From assembly GCF_000377905.1 (NCBI RefSeq), contig NZ_KB898872.1, positions 459,308-523,307 of the forward strand: a stretch of DNA of 64,000 nucleotides, in the 5' to 3' direction. The notes beneath the pieces were generated by a model. The model was not told the origin of the DNA. It made no database searches and worked only from the letters and a program-made list of their open reading frames with translations. The stretch is from Thioalkalivibrio sp. ALMg11. GTDB lineage: Bacteria > Pseudomonadota > Gammaproteobacteria > Ectothiorhodospirales > Ectothiorhodospiraceae. Position 1 is the first letter of the stretch. Each line of letters opens with the position of its first letter. A program made the position numbers and the translations under genes. Positions 1 to 8,808 of this stretch are shown piece after piece.

Positions 1-480
1 CCAGCGGACGAATGTGATGATGACAACGGCAAACACCAGAAGAGTAAGCGAAAAAATAGCAAACAGGCCCGCAGAATCGAATAGTTGATTCTGAACGGAT
101 ATCAGGGAAACGATACTGAAGATGAAGGCCCCTATAAACGCGGACAATGCGTTCTGGGTAACATCATCAGAAATTACAAGCGGTATGGATCGAGGTGTCG
201 CCCCGACACTGGCGGATGCGTAAGCGGCGACCATGGCACCTACCGAGAAAGTTGCGATAACCAACATGCTGGATGCCATGATGGTTAACAAGGATTCGAC
301 GGATTCCAGGTTAATGCGGGGCAACACATCGGCAAGACCCGTACCGTCAGCTAGCCGGGCGATGAACGTACCCCCAACAGCGAGCACGCCAAGGAGCAGT
401 GGCCTGACCCATAAACGATCTTTGAGCCGACTTAGAAAAACCCGCAGCCGGCCAGAGGCCAACCGACGTAATTGGGCCAT
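1..480 (-). CDS. DUF2254 family membrane protein, N-terminal part (runs off window)
   Basis: The reading frame starts at an ATG ending at 480 and stays open to base 1, so only about the first 160 residues are visible. A basic N-terminus is followed by hydrophobic segments (near residues 24-35, 65-85, 115-130 and 140-158). The stretch with MLVIATFSVGAMVAAYASAS, followed by TPRSIPLVISDDVTQNALS, is typical of DUF2254 predicted integral membrane proteins of unknown function. It is the last visible gene of a minus-strand run including catalase and the DUF421 protein, separated from the latter by 235 bases that hold a decayed repeat. A second, divergent DUF2254-like gene lies at 8809. Family assignment is from remembered motif similarity; the role is unknown. 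Confidence 0.75.
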   Translation of the reverse strand, partial: MAQLRRLASGRLRVFLSRLKDRLWVRPLLLGVLAVGGTFIARLADGTGLADVLPRINLESVESLLTIMASSMLVIATFSVGAMVAAYASASVGATPRSIPLVISDDVTQNALSAFIGAFIFSIVSLISVQNQLFDSAGLFAIFSLTLLVFAVVIITFVRW

Positions 481-514
481 AATTGAATCCTCCGCCTTTC
501 AATCTCCGGTGCGC

Positions 515-628
515 TTAAGAAAACACTGCTCAATGCACCCGTTCGCGCTCGAGTCGATTTTGCGTGCGGAAAGGCGCGGTGACCGCCGTACAATCGTTCT
601 CCACAACCAAGCCACGACGCCATGCGCA
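515..628 (+). repeat. Decayed half copy of the dispersed inverted-repeat element (Y arm)
   Basis: The stretch begins with AAAACACTGCTCAATGCACC, followed by TTCGCGCTCGAGTCGATTTTG and the box AAGGCGCGGTGACCGCCGT. This matches, with scattered substitutions, the left half of the intact copy at 63725. No opposite terminal arm or X arm is visible, so this is a half element. It fills most of the gap between the DUF421 and DUF2254 genes. Confidence 0.75.
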
Positions 629-715
629 AACCCGAACGCAAGGCGGGCTCGCCCTCATCACCTTCTTGCCAAGACTTCGTGGAACGGCTTCGCACAGCAA
701 CCACGGGCGGGTGGA

Positions 716-1252
716 TCACCGTTCTGTGGGCTCCCGGAACTCCGGGATTCCGTCGACGCCAACGAGACTGGAACCGTTCCCGCCCTCGCCCAGGCGGACA
801 ACGCTGAACGAACCGTCGGTCTCCAGGACAACCGCGCGCACTTGGTCCAACGAGTCGATCCCGGCCGAGCGGACCGCGGCCCGTACTTCGTCTTCGGTCA
901 CCCGCGCCTGCCGCAGGGCCGCTGGCAGAAACTTGCCGCGGTAAAGCAGCATCAGCGCCTCGCCCGTCGCCAACCGTCGCACCCAGCGGAGCCGGACGCT
1001 GGACCACGTGACGGCGAACTGCAGCCCAATGAGCAGAGCGAAAGCCGCTACCCCTTCGGCCAGGGCGACATCCTTGGCCAGCAAGACGGTCGCCAGCGTT
1101 GAGCCAAGGGCGACAGTCACGACCAGGTCAAAGGCGTTCATCTTGGAAAGTGTTCGCTTCCCCGACAAGCGAAGGAACACGATGAGCGCTACGTATGCGA
1201 GTACGCCGACGACCAAAGTGCGCAGCAGACCGTCCCACCCACCAAAAAACAT
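716..1252 (-). CDS. DUF421 / YetF-like membrane protein
   Basis: The 178-residue product has about three N-terminal membrane segments (roughly residues 8-27, 38-58 and 65-82), with the conserved RLSGKRTLSKMNAFDLVVTV region between the first two. A soluble C-terminal alpha/beta part follows (LATGEALMLLYRGKFL, then VTEDEVRAAVRSAGI). This matches DUF421 proteins (YetF, YcaP), conserved membrane proteins of unsettled function often found in stress-related gene sets. It starts 30 bases after the catalase stop, so cotranscription with katE is likely. No strong Shine-Dalgarno sequence is seen. Confidence 0.85.
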   Translation of the reverse strand: MFFGGWDGLLRTLVVGVLAYVALIVFLRLSGKRTLSKMNAFDLVVTVALGSTLATVLLAKDVALAEGVAAFALLIGLQFAVTWSSVRLRWVRRLATGEALMLLYRGKFLPAALRQARVTEDEVRAAVRSAGIDSLDQVRAVVLETDGSFSVVRLGEGGNGSSLVGVDGIPEFREPTER

Positions 1253-1282
1253 CGGGCTAACCCTACCGACCGCAGGCCCGGG

Positions 1283-3670
1283 TCATTTGGCCGGTGGGTC
1301 GCTGTCGCGGGATAGATGGCGATGGGCGGCGATCGCGTCGATGAATTTTGATGCGACCTCGGTCGCGGCACCACCGTCCGCCAGCAGGATGCCTGGATCT
1401 TCCTGCATGGCTGGGCCAATGCCCGCCATTTCCAGAAGCTCGCGGCCGGCCCCCAAAGCCAGAATCGTCTTGCAGTGCCTGAACTGGTCCTTGATGAATT
1501 CCATTGTGTGTCCGTCGATTGCGAGCGACTGGACCGCCTCGCTCCCATCAGGCAGCACCAATGCATCGAACAGGACGGCCGGAGAGTTCTCCATGGACTT
1601 GTTGGCTTCTATCTTGTCGCCGGAGTCACCGACGAACATGCCCACTCGTGACCCCACAAAATGAACGATGCCACCCGCGCCCGTCAGCGCGCCATGAAGG
1701 TCGACGAGCGAGGCACGATGGACGCCATCCTCGACCAATACGGCAATCTGGCGTGTGCGGATTCCGGTTTCACCGGGCCGCGCCATCAACGACAACGCGG
1801 GCGACTCGGTGACCTCCGGCGGCTCCGGATCGCTGATGGCCTTCGGCATGGCATCGGGCACCTCCATGCCCAAGCCAGTGGCGACCTCTGCGGCCAATTC
1901 CCGTGAAACATTCACCAGCGAGGACACCATCCGTTCACGGATCGCGCGGACGTCGACCTTGCTCAGCTCGAAGCGGAATGCGGCTGCAATGTGCGCTTTC
2001 TCGACATCCGTCTGACTCTCGAAGAACAACGTGGCTTGCGCATAGTGCTCGGCAAACTTCTCCGGCTTGCCACGGACTTTGTCCTCCGCATGGGCATCCG
2101 GGAACGACACGAAGCCGGCGGTTCCGGCCTGAAACGGGCAGCCACCCGCCAGTGAGTTCGGCTCGTAGGCGACGCGCCCGCGATGCACGGCCTGGCGGTG
2201 CATGCCGTCGCGCTGGTTGTTCTGAACCGGGGCAAGCGGCGAATTGATCGGGATCTCGTGGAAATTGGGCCCCCCGAGTCGCGTGATCTGCGTATCCGCA
2301 TAGGAATGGATCCGACCGGCGAGCAACGGATCATTGGAAAAGTCGATGCCGGGGACGACATGCGCCGTGCAGAACGCAACCTGCTCGGTTTCCGCGAAGA
2401 AGTTGTCCGGGTTGCGGTTGAGAACCATGCGCCCGACGGGCGTGAGCGGGACCAGTTCTTCCGGCACGATCTTGGTCGAGTCGAGCACGTCGAAGCTGAA
2501 GCCGTCGGCCTGTTCCTCGGTGAATATCTGCACGGCCAGTTCCCATTCCGGGAATTCACCCGATTCGATGGCCTCCCACAAGTCACGCCGATGAAAATCG
2601 GCGTCGGCGCCCGCGATCTTCACGGCTTCGTCCCAGACAAGCGAGTGGGTTCCCTGGAGCGGCGTCCAGTGGAACTTGCAGAACACGGACTCGCCCTGCT
2701 CGTTGACCAGACGAAAGGTGTGCACGCCAAAGCCCTGCATCATCCGGTAGCTGCGCGGTATCGCGCGATCCGACATAGCCCACATCAGCATGTGAGTGGA
2801 CTCCGGCGACAGCGAGACGAAGTCCCAGAACGTGTCATGCGCGGACCCCGCTTGAGGCATGCCATGATGCGGTTCCGGCTTGAGGGCGTGGACCAGATCG
2901 GGGAACTTCATCGCGTCCTGAATAAAGAACACCGGGATGTTGTTACCCACCAGGTCCCAGTTGCCTTCATCGGTATAGAACTTCACCGCGAAGCCACGGG
3001 CGTCGCGCGCGGTGTCCTTCGAACCACGTTCACCCGCCACCGTGGAAAATCGCGCGAACACCGGCGTGATCTTGCCCTTCTCGGCGAACGGCGCCGCGCG
3101 GGTGTACTGGGTCAGCGCGTCGTAGGCTTCGAAGTATCCATGCGCCCCGGAGCCGCGTGCATGGACGATCCGCTCCGGGATACGTTCGTGATCGAAATGC
3201 GTGATCTTTTCCCGCAGGATGAAATCTTCGAGTAACGACGGCCCGCGCAGCCCCGCTTTCAAGGTGTTCTGATTGTCGCCAATCCGAACGCCCTGGTTGG
3301 TGGTCAACGGTTGATCGCTGGGATCGACCCGGACCCGGTCGAGCGGGGCGACCGTCGCGTTCGTTCCGAGCCGAGCCGGCCCGCCGGTTTTCGGCGTACC
3401 GGGTTCCTCGGTCATCGTGCTCGCAGTCAACGCACTGGAGCCCGGCTCCGTAGTAGGACCGGCCGGCGGCGCCACAGCGTTGTCGTGACCGTGCTCGAGC
3501 TCCTTGATGGTGTTGTAGGGCATCGCGGCGACGAAATCGTCGCTGGCCGCGGCTTGCTCCGCAACGATGTCGTTGGTTCTGAGTACGCCGTCGGCACCCT
3601 GCGCGGCTGTGGCAGATTGACCGCCTTTGCTTGGAGCCTGCGATGACCGACCAGGTTTTTTCGTTGCCAT
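1283..3670 (-). CDS. katE: Large-subunit (clade 2) heme catalase, HPII type
   Basis: Decomposes hydrogen peroxide to water and oxygen in the cytoplasm. From the ATG at 3670 (preceded by a GGAG ribosome site; the longer frame has none) the protein has 795 residues, the usual size of large-subunit catalases. The catalytic His is in [14 protein letters not shown] (His170), the distal Asn in [11 protein letters not shown] (243/244) and the proximal heme Tyr in RIHSYADTQ (Tyr457). A long N-terminal extension (about 160 residues) and a C-terminal DJ-1/PfpI-like domain (from about residue 630, [12 protein letters not shown]) are both diagnostic of the HPII group. It lies 129 bases after the MscS gene and 30 bases before the DUF421 gene. 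Confidence 0.96.
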   Translation of the reverse strand: MATKKPGRSSQAPSKGGQSATAAQGADGVLRTNDIVAEQAAASDDFVAAMPYNTIKELEHGHDNAVAPPAGPTTEPGSSALTASTMTEEPGTPKTGGPARLGTNATVAPLDRVRVDPSDQPLTTNQGVRIGDNQNTLKAGLRGPSLLEDFILREKITHFDHERIPERIVHARGSGAHGYFEAYDALTQYTRAAPFAEKGKITPVFARFSTVAGERGSKDTARDARGFAVKFYTDEGNWDLVGNNIPVFFIQDAMKFPDLVHALKPEPHHGMPQAGSAHDTFWDFVSLSPESTHMLMWAMSDRAIPRSYRMMQGFGVHTFRLVNEQGESVFCKFHWTPLQGTHSLVWDEAVKIAGADADFHRRDLWEAIESGEFPEWELAVQIFTEEQADGFSFDVLDSTKIVPEELVPLTPVGRMVLNRNPDNFFAETEQVAFCTAHVVPGIDFSNDPLLAGRIHSYADTQITRLGGPNFHEIPINSPLAPVQNNQRDGMHRQAVHRGRVAYEPNSLAGGCPFQAGTAGFVSFPDAHAEDKVRGKPEKFAEHYAQATLFFESQTDVEKAHIAAAFRFELSKVDVRAIRERMVSSLVNVSRELAAEVATGLGMEVPDAMPKAISDPEPPEVTESPALSLMARPGETGIRTRQIAVLVEDGVHRASLVDLHGALTGAGGIVHFVGSRVGMFVGDSGDKIEANKSMENSPAVLFDALVLPDGSEAVQSLAIDGHTMEFIKDQFRHCKTILALGAGRELLEMAGIGPAMQEDPGILLADGGAATEVASKFIDAIAAHRHLSRDSDPPAK

Positions 3671-3799
3671 GATTCTTCTCCAGGGAGGTGAGGGATGGAC
3701 GCACCCTGGCATCGATAACACGGGGGACGAGAACGCTCTGTGCGGCAACAAACGGAGTGGCAAGAAACGCCGCGACCCGTCGATTGCGGGTCAACAGGA

Positions 3800-5182
3800 T
3801 CATTGGTCGAGCAGGTTTTCTCCCTTTTCCGGCATCGGCGCGAGCGCGGCCTGGTTGCGAATGACTTCGCCTTCCGGGCGGGTCTCGGCTTCGGACACGG
3901 TCATGGCCTCCGCCGATTCTTCCGCGGGACCGACCGCAATCGGTTCCACGTACTGACGTTGTTCGACCTGAATCGTCATGCCGGCCTCCAGCAGCGCGCG
4001 CTTGGTCAGCCGAATCAGGGCCGAGCGCAACTGCTGGCCATTGGTTTTTCGTGAATCAAACCAGAACGATAGTTTGATCAGCACGGCCGCATTACGAATC
4101 TCCTCGGCGACAACCCATGGCTCGGGGTTCTCCAGGACCGCCGGGTGACCCGCGAGCACCGCCAGGCCAATCTCCTGGGTGTGGGTGATGGAGTCGTTGA
4201 GACCGATCATGACGCCAAACTCCATTCGATCATTGGGGTTTGCCGAGAAGTTGGTGATGTCGCTCTTGTAGATGGTCGCGTTGGGTACCTGCACATGGTT
4301 ACCGTCCAGGGTCATCAGCACGGTGGCCCGAATCGTCATGCTTTGCACGAACCCGCGGGTACTCCCGACCTCGATCAGATCACCGGTCCGGAAGGGGTTT
4401 TGGGCACTCAGAAAAATGCTCGCCAGAAAATTCTCGGTAATATCCCGAAAGGCGATACCCAGCGCGATGCCGGCAAGACCCGTACCACCCAGAACAGCCA
4501 GCGCGACGTTGGTCAACCCGGCCACATGAAACACGCTGTACAAGCCGGCAACGAACACCAGGACACCCCCGCCCCGGGCGACCACATCCTTCAGCAGATT
4601 GTGCTTTTTACTGGTCTTTGTGGCCCAGCGCAGTAACCGCGTGACGAGCACGCCCAGGGACCAGGCCAGCGCGAGAAGCAACAGGCTGAACAGCACGTAA
4701 GGCAGGCTTCTGAGCACTGTTCTGCCGAGCTCGTTCAAGCCACTTAGCGCCGGACTCAGGTCCCAGATCGACGGCTCGATCAATTCGAGATGATTGACCA
4801 CCGCGACCACGTCCTGGGTGCTGCGCGCCAGATCGCCGGCCCACTGCCGGTGGTTCTGGCGGCGGACCTGGCCATACAGGAATGCAACCCCTTCATCGAC
4901 CGTGACCGCCGGCTGCTCGTACCAGCCCGTTGCAAGCAGAATGCGCTCTAGCCGGGCCGCGATGGCCTCGTCGGACGCTGCCGGCACTATGTCGACACTA
5001 CCCGGGGGCTCCGGGCGTTCCTCCGAGTCCGGGGGCATCAGGACGAACGGTGGCTCGGCCGCGATCACCCCTCCCGGCAGGGCCATGCCAATTACAGCCA
5101 GAACAACGGCAATCCGAATCATCCCGAGACGGTATCCAGCCGACCCAGAACCATTCCGTGCGATATCGAACCAGCCTGTCAT
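3800..5182 (-). CDS. MscS-family mechanosensitive ion channel
   Basis: Predicted inner-membrane channel opened by membrane tension, releasing solutes on hypo-osmotic shock. The 460-residue form starts at an ATG overlapping the upstream mgtC-like stop as ATGA; an internal ATG at 5122 would place a signal-like segment (IRIAVVLAVIGMALPGGVIA) at the extreme N-terminus. After a periplasmic-looking region come membrane segments near residues 155-180, 200-220 and 225-245. The pore-lining and beta-domain signature follows (GLAGIALGIAFRDITENFLA, then FRTGDLIEVG and VQVPNATIYKSDITNFS). The C-terminal ~60 residues are acidic and probably disordered. The exact start is uncertain. Confidence 0.88.
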   Translation of the reverse strand: MTGWFDIARNGSGSAGYRLGMIRIAVVLAVIGMALPGGVIAAEPPFVLMPPDSEERPEPPGSVDIVPAASDEAIAARLERILLATGWYEQPAVTVDEGVAFLYGQVRRQNHRQWAGDLARSTQDVVAVVNHLELIEPSIWDLSPALSGLNELGRTVLRSLPYVLFSLLLLALAWSLGVLVTRLLRWATKTSKKHNLLKDVVARGGGVLVFVAGLYSVFHVAGLTNVALAVLGGTGLAGIALGIAFRDITENFLASIFLSAQNPFRTGDLIEVGSTRGFVQSMTIRATVLMTLDGNHVQVPNATIYKSDITNFSANPNDRMEFGVMIGLNDSITHTQEIGLAVLAGHPAVLENPEPWVVAEEIRNAAVLIKLSFWFDSRKTNGQQLRSALIRLTKRALLEAGMTIQVEQRQYVEPIAVGPAEESAEAMTVSEAETRPEGEVIRNQAALAPMPEKGENLLDQ

Positions 5183-5631
5183 TCCTCCGATTTCTCGGAT
5201 GCATGCATCAGCGGCTTGAGATAGCGCAGCGTCAAGAACGTCGCGAGGCTGATGAGGATCGCGATTTCGAGGGGATGAGCCGCGACTGCCAGGCCGATCG
5301 CGCCCGTGGCCCAAAGGCTGGCCGCCGTGGCGGTACCTTCCACGCTACCTCCGCTTTTGAGAATTGCTCCGCCACCGATGAACCCAATGCCGGTGATCAG
5401 GCCCTGCATGATTCGGGCCTGAGCGTCGGGCGACTCCAGTACCGAGAAGCCGATCAGCGCGTAGCCACAGGCGGCAACGGCGACCAACGGGAACGTCCGC
5501 AGTCCGATAGCGCGATCGCGAACTTCCCGGTCCCAGGCACTCGGGATCGCGAGCAGGTAGGCCAGCACCAGGTCCCGGAGGTGACGGAGCATGAGGGACC
5601 CATCGAATTCCGGTGTCAGCCATTCGAGCAT
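5179..5631 (-). CDS. MgtC/SapB-family membrane protein
   Basis: The 150-residue product carries the MgtC signature: an Arg-rich cytoplasmic loop (RDRAIGLRTFPLVAVAACG), then GLITGIGFIGGGAILKSG and ATAASLWATGAIGLA, with four to five hydrophobic helices. Some MgtC proteins modulate the F-type ATPase and aid survival in low magnesium or stress; whether this one does is not shown by sequence. Its start overlaps the DUF1989 stop by 16 bases and its TGA overlaps the MscS ATG, so these genes are translationally packed in one operon. Confidence 0.88.
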   Translation of the reverse strand: MLEWLTPEFDGSLMLRHLRDLVLAYLLAIPSAWDREVRDRAIGLRTFPLVAVAACGYALIGFSVLESPDAQARIMQGLITGIGFIGGGAILKSGGSVEGTATAASLWATGAIGLAVAAHPLEIAILISLATFLTLRYLKPLMHASEKSEE

Positions 5632-6242
5632 GACGGTTGATTGCTGCGCACAACTTGAAAATCGATTGGCTTGAAGGAGAAATTATTCGACTGCCCCGCG
5701 GAACATGCGGACATCGCCACCACGAGTGGCATCTCGGCTCGCAAGCGAACGAAATCCCCGGCTTTGCTGAGCGGAGGAAGAACGCCGAACTCCCCCGTTG
5801 CGGCATCGATCGACACATGCATAAACGCATTGAATGCGATGGGAATTTGATCGACACCGATGTCGTAAGGGGCCAGTGCCGCCGCCAGATTGCCTTCGCA
5901 ACCCGGACGACCCTCGCTCTCCCCATATATGATCCTGAAGGTGTCTTTCGAACAAGGCGTCAAAGTGAAGTCATGTCGGCCACAGGTATCCTCCATGATG
6001 GTGAACATTGGCCGGCTACGGTTCGAGTAAAGTACGTCGCCCGTCGTGAGCCAAAGGCGTGAGGCATAGTCAAGAGAACGGCCTGAAGACAGATACTCCC
6101 CATGATCCGGGTGTCCAAATGCGACCACATCGCTTACCTGCTGGCCTTCGGGATCGATAACCACCAGTTCGTCTCCAGGGCCAAGCTCGACCGTCTGCGC
6201 GGAGCAAGGCGATATTCTCACCGTCGGTACGTCCGTGTTCAC
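5616..6242 (-). CDS. DUF1989 (urea carboxylase-associated / carboxyguanidine deiminase-like) protein
   Basis: The GTG at 6242 is chosen because AAGGAG sits five bases upstream and it forms a four-base GTGA overlap with the preceding stop; this gives 208 residues. Family motifs include the GDELVVIDPEGQQVSDVVAF cupin-like core, SSGRSLDYASRLWLTTGDVL, and a His/Cys-rich DTCGRHDFTLTPCS that may bind metal. DUF1989 proteins include urea-amidolyase-associated proteins and the CgdAB carboxyguanidine deiminase subunits. No urea or guanidine carboxylase gene lies nearby, so the substrate here is open. Pairing with the upstream heme-enzyme gene suggests guanidino or N-oxygenated nitrogen chemistry, which is inference. 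Base composition is AT-richer than flanking core genes. Confidence 0.8.
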   Translation of the reverse strand: MNTDVPTVRISPCSAQTVELGPGDELVVIDPEGQQVSDVVAFGHPDHGEYLSSGRSLDYASRLWLTTGDVLYSNRSRPMFTIMEDTCGRHDFTLTPCSKDTFRIIYGESEGRPGCEGNLAAALAPYDIGVDQIPIAFNAFMHVSIDAATGEFGVLPPLSKAGDFVRLRAEMPLVVAMSACSAGQSNNFSFKPIDFQVVRSNQPSCSNG

Positions 6243-6955
6243 GGCTTCTCCTTGAAATGAAATGGGCACTGCCAGTCGGCTTCGACCTCTCGGCCACTGT
6301 ACTGCCTGGCCTCACTCGCTTCTCCAAACTCTGCCAGATTCGGATTCCGGGATCCTTGCAACGCGATATCGCGTGCCCGGGTGGCCGCTTGCATCTTCCT
6401 GAAACGTCCGTCCTTTCTTAGCTTCTCGAACTGGCGGTGGGAATTAAACACTAATACCGGTTTGGAAAACCGCCTGGCGAGCCGCGAAGCGTTCGCGTGA
6501 AGCCCAATGGCAAAGAATGGATGCCCTGCTATGCTCAGGCTGAACAGCGGGCTGTCACTGTCGCTGCTGACATCGTCGGCGGGAGGATTGCCCGCTAAAA
6601 CGTCAAGCTTGTGGATTCGCCACAACTGCGCCCACATCAAGGACTCGAAACGAAGCTCGCTCATATCGTCTGGTCCTCGGAATATGGCGACGTAAGAGTG
6701 CACGATGTCCTCGTTGCAAGCACTGGCTTCGATCAGGGCAACGAATCGAGAAAGACCAGCCAGGAGCGCCCGGTCATTGCCGAGGTCCCCTAGTGCGCCG
6801 AACTCATGAGTTTCGATCGAGCCACGGGCCAACGCGGACTTGGCCCCCACACAGGGATACGTAGCCTCAGCCAGCAACGCCAGAAAGCGCTCGCCCACGT
6901 CCGCAACGGGCTTGAGGTCCACTTCATTAGCGCCAGGATCTGCAGTGTGTTTCAT
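6239..6955 (-). CDS. GntA-like (YqcI/YcgG family) predicted heme-dependent N-hydroxylase
   Basis: The 238-residue product has the YqcI/YcgG layout: YPCVGAKSALARGSIE near residue 35, a central LMWAQLWRIHKLD, and the conserved block HPFFAIGLHANASRLARRF followed by PVLVFNSHRQFEKLR. GntA of this family is a heme enzyme that N-hydroxylates a guanidine group in guanitoxin biosynthesis; most homologues have no known substrate. The gene directly precedes the DUF1989 gene with a GTGA overlap and follows the HPF-like gene by 54 bases. No other toxin-biosynthesis genes are nearby, so a guanitoxin pathway is not supported. Confidence 0.78.
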   Translation of the reverse strand: MKHTADPGANEVDLKPVADVGERFLALLAEATYPCVGAKSALARGSIETHEFGALGDLGNDRALLAGLSRFVALIEASACNEDIVHSYVAIFRGPDDMSELRFESLMWAQLWRIHKLDVLAGNPPADDVSSDSDSPLFSLSIAGHPFFAIGLHANASRLARRFSKPVLVFNSHRQFEKLRKDGRFRKMQAATRARDIALQGSRNPNLAEFGEASEARQYSGREVEADWQCPFHFKEKP

Positions 6956-7009
6956 GCGCTTTTGTTCGGGTCACGAATAGCCAACAGCGATAGGTGCTGG
7001 CAGGCAACG

Positions 7010-7327
7010 TCAGTGGTTTTTCCGCTTTCCAAGCGTGCTGTCCAGGGAACGCCTCATCTTGCGTGCTGCGCCGTCGACCGCCTGTCCCACGGTCGCCGCT
7101 TCATCGGTCACGGCTACGGGCTGAAGACCTTCGACCCTGACTTCCAACAGACAGCGTATGTCGGCGTTGCCGGATTTCTTGTCGCTGTTCTCGTCGCTGA
7201 GGTGAACTTCAACGCGCGTCACCTGATCCGCAAAGCGCTCCAGGACGTTTCTGATGGTGGCTTCGGTCTGTTCCGGCTGCGCACCGGACTGGTCGATGTT
7301 GTCATCCGTGTTGATCTGAATTTGCAT
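7010..7327 (-). CDS. HPF/RaiA-like ribosome-associated protein
   Basis: The ATG at 7327 lies ten bases after the baeRF3 stop and gives 105 residues, the usual length of short hibernation factors. The N-terminus (MQIQINTDDNI), the TIRNVLERFADQVTRVEVHLSDE segment and the basic C-terminus (ARKMRRSLDSTLGKRKNH) fit the S30AE fold, whose members bind the decoding centre and silence ribosomes in stationary phase or stress. Similarity is partial, as for the divergent HPF/RaiA proteins found with baeRF genes. It is probably cotranslated with the upstream eRF1-like gene. Confidence 0.75.
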   Translation of the reverse strand: MQIQINTDDNIDQSGAQPEQTEATIRNVLERFADQVTRVEVHLSDENSDKKSGNADIRCLLEVRVEGLQPVAVTDEAATVGQAVDGAARKMRRSLDSTLGKRKNH

Positions 7328-7337
7328 GTCACTTGCC

Positions 7338-8498
7338 TCAGTAGCGGTAGGTTGCGGCGATTCCCGTATCGGTCGGCATCCGTTCCTTCGGCACCACGAC
7401 CACCTCGCCTCCCATCTTGAGCACCAGGGCCCCCAGGTCATCGAGCACGTCGTCCGTTTCGGGGTGGGAGAGATCATCGAACTCAAGCTCGCCGGTCGCC
7501 GCATCGACCCGACCGGGAATTTCCCGGCGCGCTTCGATCAGCAGGGTCGCCACGCGCCCGCCCACGGCGGCCCGGGCCACCTCGGCCAGGTCGTCGGAGC
7601 CGTGGCCCTTGGCCTTGTTACTGCCGAAGGCATCCACCAGCCCAGCCAGTCGCTCGAGGTAGCGAGGCTCGATGGTTTGCCATACCCGCTCGCGAAAGTC
7701 GTCGCTCGACGCAAGCGCATCCGGATGCACGTCCAGGCTCTCGGAAATCAGGAAAGGGTTGTGGCTGAGCGCGTGAAACATGTGGTGGTGCTCCGGCAGG
7801 GCCGCAAGAAGCAGCGGCAGGCCGGAGGGCTTGGAATGGTGTTCAAGGACCGCGCGATCGACCACGCGAAAAAATCGCTCCGCGTCATCGTCCAGTTCGG
7901 CTTTCCTGCCCCCATGGCCGTGGTGCATGGGGGCCTGGCCACCGCCGCTGCCGCCATAGGCCGAGACCGTCTGGCGGGAATCCGTGAGTTCGTCACCGAG
8001 TGCCTCGGTGAGTGTCTGCGGCACGCCATCGGCGGGCGTGATCTCGTCCAGGGCGTCACGGTTCCCTTCGAACACCTTCATCTCGTTCCGGTTCAATGCG
8101 AGGACCTGGTATCGATCCGCCGATTGCAGGATGCGCAGCAAGGGCTTGGTGTGAAAGCTGTCCGCCACAATCGCCAATTCGGGGACCGGGCGCTGGAGCT
8201 TGTAGACCCGAAACCGGTTCCTGTCCCGCAACACGGCCAGGCCGTCGAAGGTGCAGTTCCAGAACTCGCGATCGTCCGCGAGGGCCAGCAAGGGTTCGAG
8301 CAAGGGCTGGATCTCGTCGCTCGCAAATTTTTGTCGCAACGAGTCCTCCAGCGCTTTCACCAGATTCTTGAAGCGTATTGGATCCTGCTCATTGTCCGGG
8401 TGATCCCGATGAGTCGGTTGGTAAAGCGAAAGGCACGGCGGATCACATTCTTCCCAGAGGCCCGCCGCGGCATCCTGGTCGACACGGTTCATTGACAT
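7338..8498 (-). CDS. Bacterial/archaeal eRF1-like release factor family protein (baeRF3)
   Basis: From the ATG at 8498 (GGAG nine bases upstream) the product has 386 residues. An N-terminal alpha/beta part contains CLSLYQPTHRD and FRVYKLQRPVPELAIVADSF. A glycine/histidine-rich loop follows that contains GGGQAP (the GGQ at about 186-188), the motif by which class I release factors trigger peptidyl-tRNA hydrolysis. The C-terminus has the RNA-binding-like ALVLKMGGEVVVVPKERMP. This matches the baeRF family, proposed to act in ribosome rescue or modification under stress. It heads the minus-strand run and is followed after ten bases by an HPF-like gene. Biochemical activity is not established for this family member. 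Confidence 0.8.
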   Translation of the reverse strand: MSMNRVDQDAAAGLWEECDPPCLSLYQPTHRDHPDNEQDPIRFKNLVKALEDSLRQKFASDEIQPLLEPLLALADDREFWNCTFDGLAVLRDRNRFRVYKLQRPVPELAIVADSFHTKPLLRILQSADRYQVLALNRNEMKVFEGNRDALDEITPADGVPQTLTEALGDELTDSRQTVSAYGGSGGGQAPMHHGHGGRKAELDDDAERFFRVVDRAVLEHHSKPSGLPLLLAALPEHHHMFHALSHNPFLISESLDVHPDALASSDDFRERVWQTIEPRYLERLAGLVDAFGSNKAKGHGSDDLAEVARAAVGGRVATLLIEARREIPGRVDAATGELEFDDLSHPETDDVLDDLGALVLKMGGEVVVVPKERMPTDTGIAATYRY

Positions 8499-8808
8499 TC
8501 TGAATGGCTCCAACAAGGCACACGATCCGTATAGCACGCCGGCACGTCCATTTATGTGCGGCGTCGCGCTTAACTCCACGCGGCCGATGGCGAAACCGCA
8601 TCCCCATTCCAGCTCATGCCGACATGGCTGCCGCGGACTTCTGTTCGCTGGTCCAAATGATCAGAGTGGTGCGCCGATCAGTGTGGCAACGCACCGACAC
8701 GACGGTCCCGCCCGGTGACTCTGCGGGGAACATCCGCCAGAACTGATTCGTCAGGAGTCACCGAGGGGGCCTCCACACGCCACTCGGTCACCACTTGGAG
8801 GTGACAGC
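8499..8808. other. Divergent intergenic region between baeRF3 and DUF2254 genes
   Basis: No credible gene is present. It must carry the promoters for both divergent genes, though I cannot place clear -35/-10 boxes. Its right part (8711-8763) is one copy of a 53-base sequence repeated at 10142-10194. A strong ribosome site (GGAGGTGACAGC before the ATG) ends the region. Confidence 0.6.
8711..8763 (+). repeat. 53-base leader repeat, copy 1
   Basis: Ungapped alignment with 10142-10194 gives 41 of 53 identical positions, including GGTGACTCT at the left and TGATTCGTCAGGAGTC at the right. It precedes the DUF2254-like gene at 8809. Confidence 0.75.

Noticed and set aside
6239..6955. Guanitoxin biosynthesis locus
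   Set aside because: Only a GntA-like family member is present; the other pathway enzymes are absent, and the family is broad.
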